From: CAIPFQ01 sp035480615
GTDB taxonomy: Bacteria > Chlamydiota > Chlamydiia > Chlamydiales > SM23-39
Reading direction: 5' to 3'
Length of the DNA stretch: 32,779 nt
NCBI GenBank assembly: GCA_035480615.1
Contig: DATIHO010000149.1
Span: 1-32,779 of the forward strand
Part shown: piece by piece, positions 1 to 8,184 of the stretch
Numbering within the stretch: the first letter of the stretch is position 1
How the letters are laid out: every line of letters begins with the position of its first letter
Made by a program: the position numbers and the translations under genes
The notes under the pieces: generated by a model
Database searches by the model: none
Told to the model about the DNA's origin: nothing
What the model saw: only the letters and a program-made list of their open reading frames with translations

Positions 1-90
1 TTGAAAGCTGCCGAAAATCGATTCTTGAACAGGGGGTTGTATTCTTCAATACTAGCCCCCTGTTCAAGAATCGATTTTCGGCGCTTTGAA
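1..90. repeat. Long intergenic hairpin (27-bp perfect arms)
   Basis: Positions 10-36 are the exact reverse complement of 56-82. The 19-nt loop (37-55) contains a further 5-bp stem (GTATT/AATAC). The arms extend outward as TTGAAAGC and GCTTTGAA with one mismatch and one extra base. No T-tract follows, so it is not a classical intrinsic terminator. A shorter, decayed relative lies at 23007-23061, so this is a repeat family. The window begins inside or at the edge of the element. Confidence 0.85.
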
Positions 91-99
91 CCCGCCCAA

Positions 100-127
100 A
101 GGCCAACTTTTGAATCACTTCGGGTAT
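100..127 (+). repeat. Half copy of an intergenic palindromic repeat
   Basis: This stretch nearly matches one arm of the perfect hairpin at 32559-32604, including the shared core CAACTTTTGAATCACTT followed by CGGGTAT here and TGGGTAT there. The other arm is absent or decayed. It ends 3 bases before the start codon I prefer for the glutamate dehydrogenase, so it forms that gene's immediate 5' leader. Confidence 0.7.
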
Positions 128-130
128 AAA

Positions 131-3100
131 ATGCAAGGACCTAAATATCCACATCTCTTGCCTTCCGAGTTGCAAACAGCGATCGCTGCTGAATCCAAGG
201 AATTCGAACAAGCATATCATTGGCTCGAGCGGCATATGCCGCCAAGCTTTCTCGATGAAGTCGACTCCAAAATGAGGATCTTGATTGCTCGCAATCTGCT
301 CAGTTTCGCCCTGCAAGATCGTTTTTCCCACATCCACCTGAAACAAATGGCTATCTCCTGCTGCATGGATGGGCCTGATGCCGACTTAAAGATTTTAAAA
401 AATTATTCCCGTTTTGCCATTCGCTATTACCGCGCTTTCGTATCCAATATCTCTCCGCCCGGCGAAAAAACAGGGAATCTTAGAATCGCCCTCGTCTATT
501 TTCGCGATACCGAACTGGATGAAAAATTAAGTACAAAAACAAAGGCCGATCTTCTCGAAGTAGCAAAGGAAAACAATCCCCATTTGAAAAAAAAAGAATT
601 CGAGGCGCTGCTTCATGGACTGACTCCCCGTTTTTTGCGTTCCATGAATGAAGAGAGGCTGAAAATGGTCTTGGAGATGTTTTTCCGAGCCAAAGAGAGG
701 GATCAGTGCCAATACGAAGCGCGGCGCAATGAAGATTGGCAAGACAGGGAAGCTCCATCGCTCCAATTGGTCCTCGCCTGGCGCAGCGTCCCAAAATCCG
801 GCTTTCTCTATCGGTTGGCGAAAATCATCCACTCCCATCAACTTGCCATTCAAAAGTTTGTGGCAACTTATGTAGATCCTTACAGTACAGAAAATGTAGT
901 CATTCTATCGCTCGGCCTGCATGGCCTTCATGGCAAAGCTGCTTGGGAAGAGGCCGATATCGATGATTTTTTAAGGGAATTGGCGCTTACAAAATTCTTT
1001 GAAATCGATGATCCTGTGGGAACCACGTTTGTCCAAACCAGACTATTGACCGGAAATGAAGGACATTTAGTGCGTAATTTCATTAGTTTCGTCCATCAGG
1101 TTTTGGTCTACGCCGATCCCAACCTCTATTCTCTTGAAAATATCGTAGAAGGGTTTTGCCGCCATCCGGATCTCACTGTGAAACTATGCAAAGTGTTTGA
1201 GTTGAAGTTCGATCCTGATAAAAAACAGGAAGAATTATTTATTAAACAACGGGATGAAGTGTCTTATCTCATCGAAAAACTGGACACTGGGCAAGCCGTG
1301 AACGATTTGAGGCGCAAAAACATTTTGCGACAAGGAGTGCAATTCATCCAATGCACTTTAAAAACAAATTTTTACAGACATAATAAAACCAGTTTTAGTT
1401 TCCGGCTTGATCCAAGTTATCTCGATGATGTCCCGTATAACAGGAAAGAAAAATTTCCGGAACTCCCTTTTGGAATTTTTTTTATCCGGGGCATGCATTT
1501 TATAGGATTTAATATCCGTTTTAAAGACTTGGCCAGGGGGGGGATGAGGACGGTCATTCCGGAAAGGCGCGAGCAATTTGTCCAAGATAGGAACAATGTA
1601 TTTTCCGAAGCTTATAATCTCGCCTATACACAGCAAAAGAAAAATAAAGATATCCCCGAAGGGGGAGCAAAAACCACAATCCTTTTGAAACCGGCGGATG
1701 TATTTTTGGCTGAAGAACAGGTCTACCGCAAGGAGTTGGAGGCAGACGGCCTGGATCCAAAGATCATTGAAGAGACGATCGCATCGCATCGAAAAGAACA
1801 AAGACAAGCCTATATCAACAGCTCCCAGCGCTGTTTTATCGATAGCTTCATGACCCTCATCAATTGCAATGAAGATGGCGCGCTCCGCTCTAAATCAGTC
1901 ATCGATTATTGGAAAAAACCTGAATATATTTATCTGGGGCCCGATGAAAACATTTCCACGGAAATGATTGTTTGGATAGCGGATTTTGCCGTCCGCCGCC
2001 AATACAAACCGGGCCATTCCTTTATGAGCAGCAAACCGCTCGCCGGCATCAATCATAAGCAGTACGGCGTCACTTCTTATGGTGTGAACGTCTATCTGGA
2101 AGAAGCTCTCCGTTTTTTAAAAATTGATCCCCAAAAAGATTTGTTTACAATCAAAATGTCTGGCGGGCCTGATGGAGATGTTACGGGAAATGAAATCCTC
2201 AATCTTTATAAATTTTATCCAAATACTGCAAAACTGATCGCTCTTACTGATATTTCAGGAACGATTTATGATCCTAATGGGCTTGACCTCAGCGTGATGG
2301 CCGATTTATTTGCAAACGTTCTTCCCATCCGTTATTTTCCCGCTGAAAGACTCTCTGATGGGGGTTTTCTTCTCGATCTTCGGACCAAAAGAGAAGAGAG
2401 TGAATATGCGAGCGCCACTCTTCTTTGGAGAAAAATTGGGGGCAAGCTCATTGAAGAATGGCTCTCTGGCAGTGAAATGAATTTGCTGTATCGAAATAAC
2501 GTCCATCAAACAATCGCTGACGTGTTTATTCCAGGGGGCGGGCGCCCCAGGACGCTGAGTGAAACCAACTATTCGACCTACCTGGATGCCAATGGACGGC
2601 CCACTTCCAAAGCAATTGTAGAAGGGGCAAATCTCTATCTTACTCCCCAAGCGCGCCGCGCCCTGGAAAAACTGGGCTGCATCATCTTTAAGGATAGCTC
2701 TTGTAATAAAGGGGGGGTCATCACCTCTTCTTTTGAAGTATTGGCAGGCCTTTGCATGCCGGAAACCAATTTTATCAAGCAAAAAGAGACCTATGTCAAA
2801 GAAGTGCTGGAGATGATTCGAATGGCGGCTCTCAATGAAGCCCGGCTTCTTTTAAATACTCATAAGGCAACAGGAGCGTTTCTTTCAGACATTTCCGATC
2901 AAATTTCAGAGCGAATCAACGCATATAAATACCAGCTTCTTGAATATCTTGAACCCTTAAAATTATCCCAGGACACACAAAATTTCTTAATACGCTGCCT
3001 CATCCAATACTGCCCGCTGCTTTTAAGAAAACGGTATTTACAAGAAATCCTGTCCATTCCCGATCTCCACAAAAAGGCGATCATCGCCTGCCATATCGCT

Positions 3101-3196
3101 TCCCGCCTCGTGTATAGCCGCGGCCTCGGCTGGAGTCCTGCTTTATCCGACATCTTGCCGACTTTAGGAGGGGATCCGGCTCTTTTTAACGATTAG
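131..3196 (+). CDS. NAD-specific glutamate dehydrogenase, yeast-GDH2-like large type
   Basis: The protein should oxidatively deaminate glutamate to 2-oxoglutarate and ammonia with NAD, feeding the TCA cycle from amino acids. The reading frame is open from a TTG at 86, but its first 15 codons lie in repeat DNA, so I choose the ATG at 131, giving 1021 residues. That length fits the roughly 115-kDa eukaryote-like GDH2 class rather than the 180-kDa or 450-residue classes. The active-site lysine motif DIPEGGAKTTILLKP lies near residue 514, preceded by FKDLARGGMRTVIPERREQF. A dinucleotide-binding stretch reads KMSGGPDGDVTGNEI, and VEGANLYLTPQARR plus the late FKDSSCNKGGVITSSFE are typical of the family. 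No clear Shine-Dalgarno precedes 131; the leader is repeat-derived. The gene converges on the leftward hydrolase gene, with 3 bases between the two stops. Function confident; exact start less so. Confidence 0.9.
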   Translation: MQGPKYPHLLPSELQTAIAAESKEFEQAYHWLERHMPPSFLDEVDSKMRILIARNLLSFALQDRFSHIHLKQMAISCCMDGPDADLKILKNYSRFAIRYYRAFVSNISPPGEKTGNLRIALVYFRDTELDEKLSTKTKADLLEVAKENNPHLKKKEFEALLHGLTPRFLRSMNEERLKMVLEMFFRAKERDQCQYEARRNEDWQDREAPSLQLVLAWRSVPKSGFLYRLAKIIHSHQLAIQKFVATYVDPYSTENVVILSLGLHGLHGKAAWEEADIDDFLRELALTKFFEIDDPVGTTFVQTRLLTGNEGHLVRNFISFVHQVLVYADPNLYSLENIVEGFCRHPDLTVKLCKVFELKFDPDKKQEELFIKQRDEVSYLIEKLDTGQAVNDLRRKNILRQGVQFIQCTLKTNFYRHNKTSFSFRLDPSYLDDVPYNRKEKFPELPFGIFFIRGMHFIGFNIRFKDLARGGMRTVIPERREQFVQDRNNVFSEAYNLAYTQQKKNKDIPEGGAKTTILLKPADVFLAEEQVYRKELEADGLDPKIIEETIASHRKEQRQAYINSSQRCFIDSFMTLINCNEDGALRSKSVIDYWKKPEYIYLGPDENISTEMIVWIADFAVRRQYKPGHSFMSSKPLAGINHKQYGVTSYGVNVYLEEALRFLKIDPQKDLFTIKMSGGPDGDVTGNEILNLYKFYPNTAKLIALTDISGTIYDPNGLDLSVMADLFANVLPIRYFPAERLSDGGFLLDLRTKREESEYASATLLWRKIGGKLIEEWLSGSEMNLLYRNNVHQTIADVFIPGGGRPRTLSETNYSTYLDANGRPTSKAIVEGANLYLTPQARRALEKLGCIIFKDSSCNKGGVITSSFEVLAGLCMPETNFIKQKETYVKEVLEMIRMAALNEARLLLNTHKATGAFLSDISDQISERINAYKYQLLEYLEPLKLSQDTQNFLIRCLIQYCPLLLRKRYLQEILSIPDLHKKAIIACHIASRLVYSRGLGWSPALSDILPTLGGDPALFND

Positions 3197-3199
3197 TCT

Positions 3200-4045
3200 C
3201 TAAACTCTTGTGGCTCCTACCTTCGGAGCTCCGCTTTGAAGCGTCATATCTTCTATTTTTTGTCCAATGTTCAATAGAGAGCGTTTGTTCTTTCTTGCTC
3301 GCAAGTGCGCAAATTGAGGCGGCAAAGGTGTTAACATATGCATTCTTGAGATTCGATGGTCAGATAAATGATTCAAAAAAACAGCATCGGTCTCTTCATC
3401 CCAGAAGAGATCGGTGTGTCCGAATTCTCTCGAAGAGCGAATCATGCTATTCGGCATTTTTGCTACAATCGCTTTGATCTTTTCACGGCTGGTGAAAGGA
3501 ATCAATTCATCTTTACCTGATTCGATGAGGCAGATAGATCCACGAACATATGGTAACTTTGCAACGTTGTCGTAACTCATAACCCACCAATTTGCACCTG
3601 CCGGAATGGTGTAATCGATGACAGAATCCAAATTGCCTCGATGGAATGGGTGAGATGCTTGTTTTACAATGCTTGACATTACATCTCCAATTTTCGCAAA
3701 AGGACGATCCAGGATCAAGTGAACTGGACGTCTCGAAGCCAGATCCACAGCGAGCCCGGATCCCAAACAATAACCATTGACATTGATCTGGTGATCCGAA
3801 AATCCTTTGAAATTTAAAAACTGACAAACGGCTTCGATATCCCGATAAGTTTTTTGTTCGTCGGGAATACCTTGACTTCTTCCGGTTCCTCGAATATTAA
3901 AAACCATACAACTCTGTCCGCTCATAAGAACAGGTGCAATTTTCTTTCGGGTCATCTCAAAAATGCCCCCACTGCCTTGAGTCAGAATGGACACCTGTTT
4001 TTCTATATTGGTTGCTTTCGCCTCCAAGCAAAAAGGCAGATCCAC
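3200..4045 (-). CDS. Alpha/beta-hydrolase-like protein (CHLPS/DUF818-like), N-terminally truncated
   Basis: The 281-residue product has alpha/beta-hydrolase features: an FNIRGTGRSQG strand-loop, the nucleophile elbow NGYCLGSG (Cys at the usual Ser position, as in dienelactone hydrolases), a late ESGKDEL (likely acid region) and GHTDLFW (likely catalytic His). The pattern resembles the Chlamydia CHLPS / DUF818 family, whose members are usually longer by about 80-150 N-terminal residues. The frame is closed by an in-frame stop about 15 nt before the GTG at 4045, and the nearest ATG (4050) is in another frame and stops after 15 codons. This suggests loss of the 5' part by deletion or frameshift. 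A later start at Met31 is possible. The substrate is unknown. It may be a pseudogene. Confidence 0.6.
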   Translation of the reverse strand: MDLPFCLEAKATNIEKQVSILTQGSGGIFEMTRKKIAPVLMSGQSCMVFNIRGTGRSQGIPDEQKTYRDIEAVCQFLNFKGFSDHQINVNGYCLGSGLAVDLASRRPVHLILDRPFAKIGDVMSSIVKQASHPFHRGNLDSVIDYTIPAGANWWVMSYDNVAKLPYVRGSICLIESGKDELIPFTSREKIKAIVAKMPNSMIRSSREFGHTDLFWDEETDAVFLNHLSDHRISRMHMLTPLPPQFAHLRARKNKRSLLNIGQKIEDMTLQSGAPKVGATRV

Positions 4046-4140
4046 TTCATAATTTATTCATTTAAACGAATTACTTTTTGTCCCGATTTTTTTACACTAC
4101 AATTTATAAATAGCTGAAAAACAGATGGTTGCAAAAATAT

Positions 4141-4167
4141 TCAGCAATCTGATCAAAGGATTGCTAA
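4141..4167. promoter_or_regulatory. CIRCE-like HrcA operator
   Basis: TCAGCAATC, a 9-nt spacer (TGATCAAAG), then GATTGCTAA. The canonical CIRCE is TTAGCACTC-N9-GAGTGCTAA, so the arms match 7/9 and 8/9 with the exact 9-nt spacing. It lies 33 nt upstream of the hrcA ATG, where HrcA autoregulates in other Chlamydiae. No convincing sigma66 hexamer pair could be fixed around it. Confidence 0.75.
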
Positions 4168-4200
4168 ATATTGAAGGGATTTGATACAATGAACGATTAA

Positions 4201-5334
4201 ATGAAGAACGCACTGTACAAACCACTTCCAGCCAAAAAGCTTCCCAAAAATGACCGGGAAATGGCCGTCCTCATCGGCCTCGTCGAAGCCTATCTCAAAA
4301 TAGGCAAGCCGATCGGATCGAGCACCTTGCAAGAACATGGATTTGAGTCGCTCAGCTCAGCCACAATCCGCAATTATTTCAGCAAGATGGAAGAGGCGGG
4401 GTTTCTGACACAGCAGCACACCTCGGGCGGAAGAATTCCTACCGAAAAGGCGTTTCGCCTTTATGCGGATACTTACAGGGACCGAGGACAAGTAGAAGAA
4501 GAGCAGGAAAAGGTTTTTTTAGAATCTTTGCAAGATAGCCGCGAAGTGGCGACTATGATCAACCGGGCGGCGGAACTGCTAAGCGAAATGACCAATTGCG
4601 CCTGTTTTATCTCAACCCCCCGCTTTGATCAAGATTTTGTCCAAGATATCCGCCTCCTTGAGCTCGACGCATTCAAGCTTTTAGGGATAGTCATCACCGA
4701 TTTCGGGTTGGTCCGAACAGAACCCATCTATCTGGACAACCCTGTTGACATCGCTTTTTTGCGCAGCGCGGAAGAATACTTCCGATGGAGGATGAATCAT
4801 GGTGAAAAACCTTTTTTTCACAATGAGTCAGAGGTAAAGCTCGCTCAAAAAATTTATAATGAAATCATGGTGCGCCATGTTGTGGGATATGCGAACTTTT
4901 CTCATGAAGACATTTTGCGCGTCGGTCTATCGAAACTCCTCGCTTATCCCGAATTCAACGACGCCGCGGCATTGGCAAGCAGTTTATCTCTTTTGGAAGA
5001 TGAGAGCCAAATGCGCGCTCTTCTTCGCGAATGTTGTAAGAAAAACGAGATGGTATATTGGATTGGCGACGAGCTGTGCCCATTCGTTCCCCCCGGATCT
5101 GAATGCGCGGTTTTGGCCGTCCCCTACCGGATCAATCATACAATTGCGGGCGCTATCGCACTTCTTGGCCCGATGCGCATCCCCTATCGCAATCTCATTG
5201 GACTCAGCCAGCTTTTTAGCGAAAATTTAAGCCGCGTCCTAACGGAAAGCATGTATAAATATAAAATCACTTTCCGTCAGCCAAAAAATGAAAAAGAACT
5301 AACAAATACTTCAATTTTATTGGAAAAAAAATGA
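4201..5334 (+). CDS. hrcA: Heat-inducible transcription repressor HrcA
   Basis: HrcA binds CIRCE operators and represses heat-shock genes; its activity is tuned by GroEL. The 377-residue protein has an N-terminal winged helix (about residues 15-90: IGKPIGSSTLQ, SATIRNYFSKMEEAGFLTQ, HTSGGRIPTEKAFRLYAD), followed by the regulatory GAF-like part. The tail after about residue 350 (YKYKITFRQPKNEKELTNT...) is a little longer than in many HrcA proteins, as is typical of chlamydial forms. It is first in the operon, directly behind a CIRCE-like site, and its stop overlaps the grpE start by 4 nt (ATGA), implying translational coupling. Start ATG at 4201; no strong Shine-Dalgarno is present. Confidence 0.95.
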   Translation: MKNALYKPLPAKKLPKNDREMAVLIGLVEAYLKIGKPIGSSTLQEHGFESLSSATIRNYFSKMEEAGFLTQQHTSGGRIPTEKAFRLYADTYRDRGQVEEEQEKVFLESLQDSREVATMINRAAELLSEMTNCACFISTPRFDQDFVQDIRLLELDAFKLLGIVITDFGLVRTEPIYLDNPVDIAFLRSAEEYFRWRMNHGEKPFFHNESEVKLAQKIYNEIMVRHVVGYANFSHEDILRVGLSKLLAYPEFNDAAALASSLSLLEDESQMRALLRECCKKNEMVYWIGDELCPFVPPGSECAVLAVPYRINHTIAGAIALLGPMRIPYRNLIGLSQLFSENLSRVLTESMYKYKITFRQPKNEKELTNTSILLEKK

Positions 5335-5864
5335 CAGAAGAAGAACAAATCACAACACCGCCGGAAACGCCAAAAGCCGAAGAGGCTGATTGGAAAGATA
5401 AATATTTCAGAACTCTTGCTGAAATGGAAAATATGCGCAAGCGGCTCCAAAAAGAGCGCCAGGAGATGGTCCGTTTTGGCATTGACAATGCCATTAGCGA
5501 ATTTCTCATGGCGATTGATAATTTTGAAAATGCGCTGCGCTTTGCGGAATCCGCCGGAAGCGAAGTGAAGAATTGGGCAGTAGGGTTTGAAATGATCCTC
5601 TCTCAATTCAAAGAAGTGTTGCATAATCATGGGATCGTCTCTTTTCATTCAGAAGGAAATGTATTCGACGCCGATCTGCATGAGGCTGTTGAAATCGAAG
5701 AGACGATGGATTGGCCCGATGGAACGATCCTCCATGAATTTGCAAAGGGTTACAAAAGCCATTTGCGCATTATACGGCCGGCCCGTGTAAAAGTCGCAAA
5801 ACACCCCTCTAAAATCAATCAAAATGCTGCCTTGCAAAATGCGGCGATAGAAGAAGGACAATAA
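5331..5864 (+). CDS. grpE: Nucleotide exchange factor GrpE
   Basis: GrpE releases ADP from DnaK during the chaperone cycle. The 177-residue protein has an acidic, disordered N-terminus (about 1-20), a long helix (DWKDKYFRTLAEMENMRKRLQKERQEM, in parts) and the C-terminal beta domain containing HEAVEIEETMDWPDGTILHEFAKGYKSHLRIIRPARVKV in segments that match the family signature. It overlaps hrcA by 4 nt and is 4 nt from dnaK, so the three genes form one operon under the CIRCE-like site. Confidence 0.95.
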   Translation: MTEEEQITTPPETPKAEEADWKDKYFRTLAEMENMRKRLQKERQEMVRFGIDNAISEFLMAIDNFENALRFAESAGSEVKNWAVGFEMILSQFKEVLHNHGIVSFHSEGNVFDADLHEAVEIEETMDWPDGTILHEFAKGYKSHLRIIRPARVKVAKHPSKINQNAALQNAAIEEGQ

Positions 5865-5868
5865 GAAG

Positions 5869-7797
5869 ATGACAACAAAAAAAAATAAAATCATTGGTAT
5901 CGACCTTGGCACGACCAACTCCTGTGTAGCAATCATGGAAGGGGGATCGGCTGTAGTCATTGCGAACGCGGAAGGAGCCCGTACAACCCCTTCTGTAATT
6001 TCTTACAAAAATGGCGAGCGCCTCGTTGGAATTCCGGCCAAGCGTCAAGCCATTACAAATACTGAAAGAACGCTCTTTTCCACCAAGCGTTTCATTGGCC
6101 ATAAATTGAATGAAGTGCAAGCTGAAATTGGGACAGTGCCATATAAAGTCACAAAAAATGCAAATGGCGATGTCGCTTTTGAAATTGAAGGAAAACTTAT
6201 TTCTCCGGAAGAGGCCGCAGCGCACATCCTGACAAAAATGAAAGAGACCGCGGAAACATATCTTGGGGAAAAAGTGACCGAAGCAGTCATCACGGTTCCG
6301 GCCTATTTCAATGATTCGCAGCGCCAATCCACAAAAGATGCGGGAAAAATCGCTGGGCTGGATGTCAAACGGATCATTCCGGAGCCAACAGCCGCGGCGC
6401 TTGCCTACGGTTTAGACAAATTGAAATCCGATAAAAAAATCGCAGTTTACGACTTGGGCGGCGGAACCTTTGATATTTCTATTCTGGAAATTGGCGACGG
6501 GGTCTTTGAAGTGCTTGCGACCAATGGGGATACCCACTTGGGAGGAGATGATTTCGATAACGCGATCCTGCAATGGCTGCTTGATGAATTTAAAAAAGAA
6601 CATGGGATCGATTTATCCAAAGACAAAATGGCGTTGCAGCGGCTTCGCGACGCGGCTGAAAAAGCAAAAATCGAACTATCCGGTACCGTATCCACTGAAA
6701 TCAACCAACCGTTCATTACAATGGACGTCAGCGGACCGAAACATTTATCGATCACTTTGAGCCGTGCAAAATTGGAAAGCCTTTGCCATGACTTGATTGA
6801 AAGGACGATCGAGCCTTGCCGCAAAGCATTAAAAGACGCGGGGCTAAGCAACGGCGATATCGGCGAAGTGATTCTCGTCGGTGGAATGACCCGAATGCCC
6901 GCGGTGTACCAAAAAGTGAAAGAGCTCTTTGGCCGCGAACCGCATCAAGGGGTAAACCCTGACGAAGCTGTAGCAATAGGCGCTGCGATCCAAGGAGGAA
7001 TTTTTGCAGGAGATGTGAAAGATGTCTTGCTCCTTGATGTCGTTCCGCTAACCCTTGGAATCGAGACGCTTGGAGGAGTCATGACTCCTTTGATTGAACG
7101 CAATACAACAATTCCAACGCAAAAAAAACAGGTGTTTTCGACCGCAAGCGATAATCAGCCGGCCGTAACCATTGTGGTTCTTCAGGGAGAAAGACCCTTA
7201 GCGAGAGATAATAAAATCATCGGGCAATTTGATTTGACCGATATTCCTCCGGCTCCTCGCGGCATGCCGCAAATTGAGGTGGCTTTCGATGTCGACGCAG
7301 ATGGCATTTTGAATGTATCCGCAAAGGATAAACAGAGTGGTAAAGAGCAAAAGATCCGGGTGGAGGCAAAATCGGGACTCTCCGATGCCGAGATTCAGAA
7401 AAAAGTGAAAGAGGCGGAGCTGCATGCGGCAGAAGATAAAGAGCGCAAAGACTCTATTGAAGTGCGCAATGAAGCGGACGCCCTTGTTTTCCGTACGCAA
7501 AAGGCGTTGCAAGAATATAAGGACAAGCTGCCGGCCCCTATCGTGTCAGAAATTCAAAGCCATATCGATGATGTAAAAAAGGCATTGGAAGGACAAGATA
7601 CGACTCTGATTAAAGCGAAATCGGCTGAATTGCAACAGCAGATGCAAAAAATTGGCGAGGAGCTTTCGAAAGCCGGGGCCGGGGCCGGGGCCGGAGTGCC
7701 TCCGCAAGCAAACAGCGGCGAAGCGCAAAAGGCGAAAGGCCAAGACGATGTCGAAGAAGCTGAAGTCGAAGTCTTAGACGAAACGGATAAAAAATAA
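5869..7797 (+). CDS. dnaK: Molecular chaperone DnaK (Hsp70)
   Basis: ATP-dependent cytosolic Hsp70 working with GrpE and DnaJ. The 642-residue protein is full length. It shows phosphate loop 1 (IGIDLGTTNSCVAIMEG), the second loop (VYDLGGGTFDISILEIGDG), the adenosine motif (VILVGGMTRMPAVYQKV), the interdomain linker (DVLLLDVVPLTLGIETLGG) and the substrate domain. The end has a GA-rich linker (from GGGGCC hexanucleotide repeats at 7675-7694) and an acidic tail (VEEAEVEVLDETDKK). The start is ATG at 5869, with AAGAAG just upstream overlapping the end of grpE. An 82-bp piece of this gene (6837-6918) recurs at 9319-9400. Confidence 0.98.
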   Translation: MTTKKNKIIGIDLGTTNSCVAIMEGGSAVVIANAEGARTTPSVISYKNGERLVGIPAKRQAITNTERTLFSTKRFIGHKLNEVQAEIGTVPYKVTKNANGDVAFEIEGKLISPEEAAAHILTKMKETAETYLGEKVTEAVITVPAYFNDSQRQSTKDAGKIAGLDVKRIIPEPTAAALAYGLDKLKSDKKIAVYDLGGGTFDISILEIGDGVFEVLATNGDTHLGGDDFDNAILQWLLDEFKKEHGIDLSKDKMALQRLRDAAEKAKIELSGTVSTEINQPFITMDVSGPKHLSITLSRAKLESLCHDLIERTIEPCRKALKDAGLSNGDIGEVILVGGMTRMPAVYQKVKELFGREPHQGVNPDEAVAIGAAIQGGIFAGDVKDVLLLDVVPLTLGIETLGGVMTPLIERNTTIPTQKKQVFSTASDNQPAVTIVVLQGERPLARDNKIIGQFDLTDIPPAPRGMPQIEVAFDVDADGILNVSAKDKQSGKEQKIRVEAKSGLSDAEIQKKVKEAELHAAEDKERKDSIEVRNEADALVFRTQKALQEYKDKLPAPIVSEIQSHIDDVKKALEGQDTTLIKAKSAELQQQMQKIGEELSKAGAGAGAGVPPQANSGEAQKAKGQDDVEEAEVEVLDETDKK

Positions 7798-7801
7798 CAA
7801 T

Positions 7802-7822
7802 AGGACCACTAGTAGTGGTCCT
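7802..7822. terminator. Hairpin after dnaK (possible terminator)
   Basis: AGGACCACT-AGT-AGTGGTCCT is a perfect 9-bp stem with a 3-nt loop, beginning 5 nt after the dnaK stop. Only a weak CTT follows rather than a U-run. It is placed where the operon should end, but could instead stabilise the mRNA 3' end. Confidence 0.6.
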
Positions 7823-8184
7823 TAACAAGAATTTTTGAGATAATTTCGACGTCAAAGCCACTGAAATCGGACGATCGCCAAGTTGATGCGTATTGCATGA
7901 ATACGGATCAACTTGCGATCGTCGATTTAAAGCGAGCATGCACGCTCGAAATTATGCCAATCGCAATAAATAATACCAAAATAAGTTCTCTTCATTGAAA
8001 TTTTGAGTCACGTGAAATTCCCTCTTGAGAGGGAAAGTGGGATACTTTTTGTTGATTCAAAAAGGATTACAGTTCAGTCTGTTGTCGATTTTCATTGGAA
8101 TTATTACCCTTTATGTATATTGCATATTAAATTTTTGCATGTTATTATTGTCGCATAATTAAACTTTAAAAATGGAGAAAATTC
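7823..8184. other. Intergenic region: inverted repeat plus duplicated promoter region
   Basis: No gene is supported here. It holds an imperfect cruciform at 7864-7928 (outer arms around ACGATCGC/GCGATCGT and AAGTTGAT/ATCAACTT, inner stem CGTATT/AATACG) and a small hairpin TTCCCTC-TTGA-GAGGGAA (8018-8035). From 7985 onward the sequence is almost identical to 9445-9652, the leader of the second F-box gene. Confidence 0.7.
8120..8148 (+). promoter_or_regulatory. Candidate sigma66-type promoter of first F-box gene
   Basis: TTGCAT, a 17-nt spacer, then TATTAT. The same hexamers and spacing are kept in the duplicated leader at 9588-9616, although surrounding positions have drifted. A GGAG Shine-Dalgarno precedes the ATG at 8185. 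Confidence 0.5.

Noticed and set aside
1358..1807. Leftward frames of 149 and 158 codons inside glutamate dehydrogenase (also 2306-2782)
   Set aside because: They lie wholly within a strongly conserved gene on the other strand and show no recognisable domain.
7802..7822. The dnaK-distal hairpin as a definite intrinsic terminator
   Set aside because: Stem and position fit but the following U-run is missing, so it is listed only as possible.
7864..7928. The cruciform after dnaK as a replication or attachment site
   Set aside because: It is a single imperfect inverted repeat with no adjoining integrase, iterons or DnaA-box cluster.
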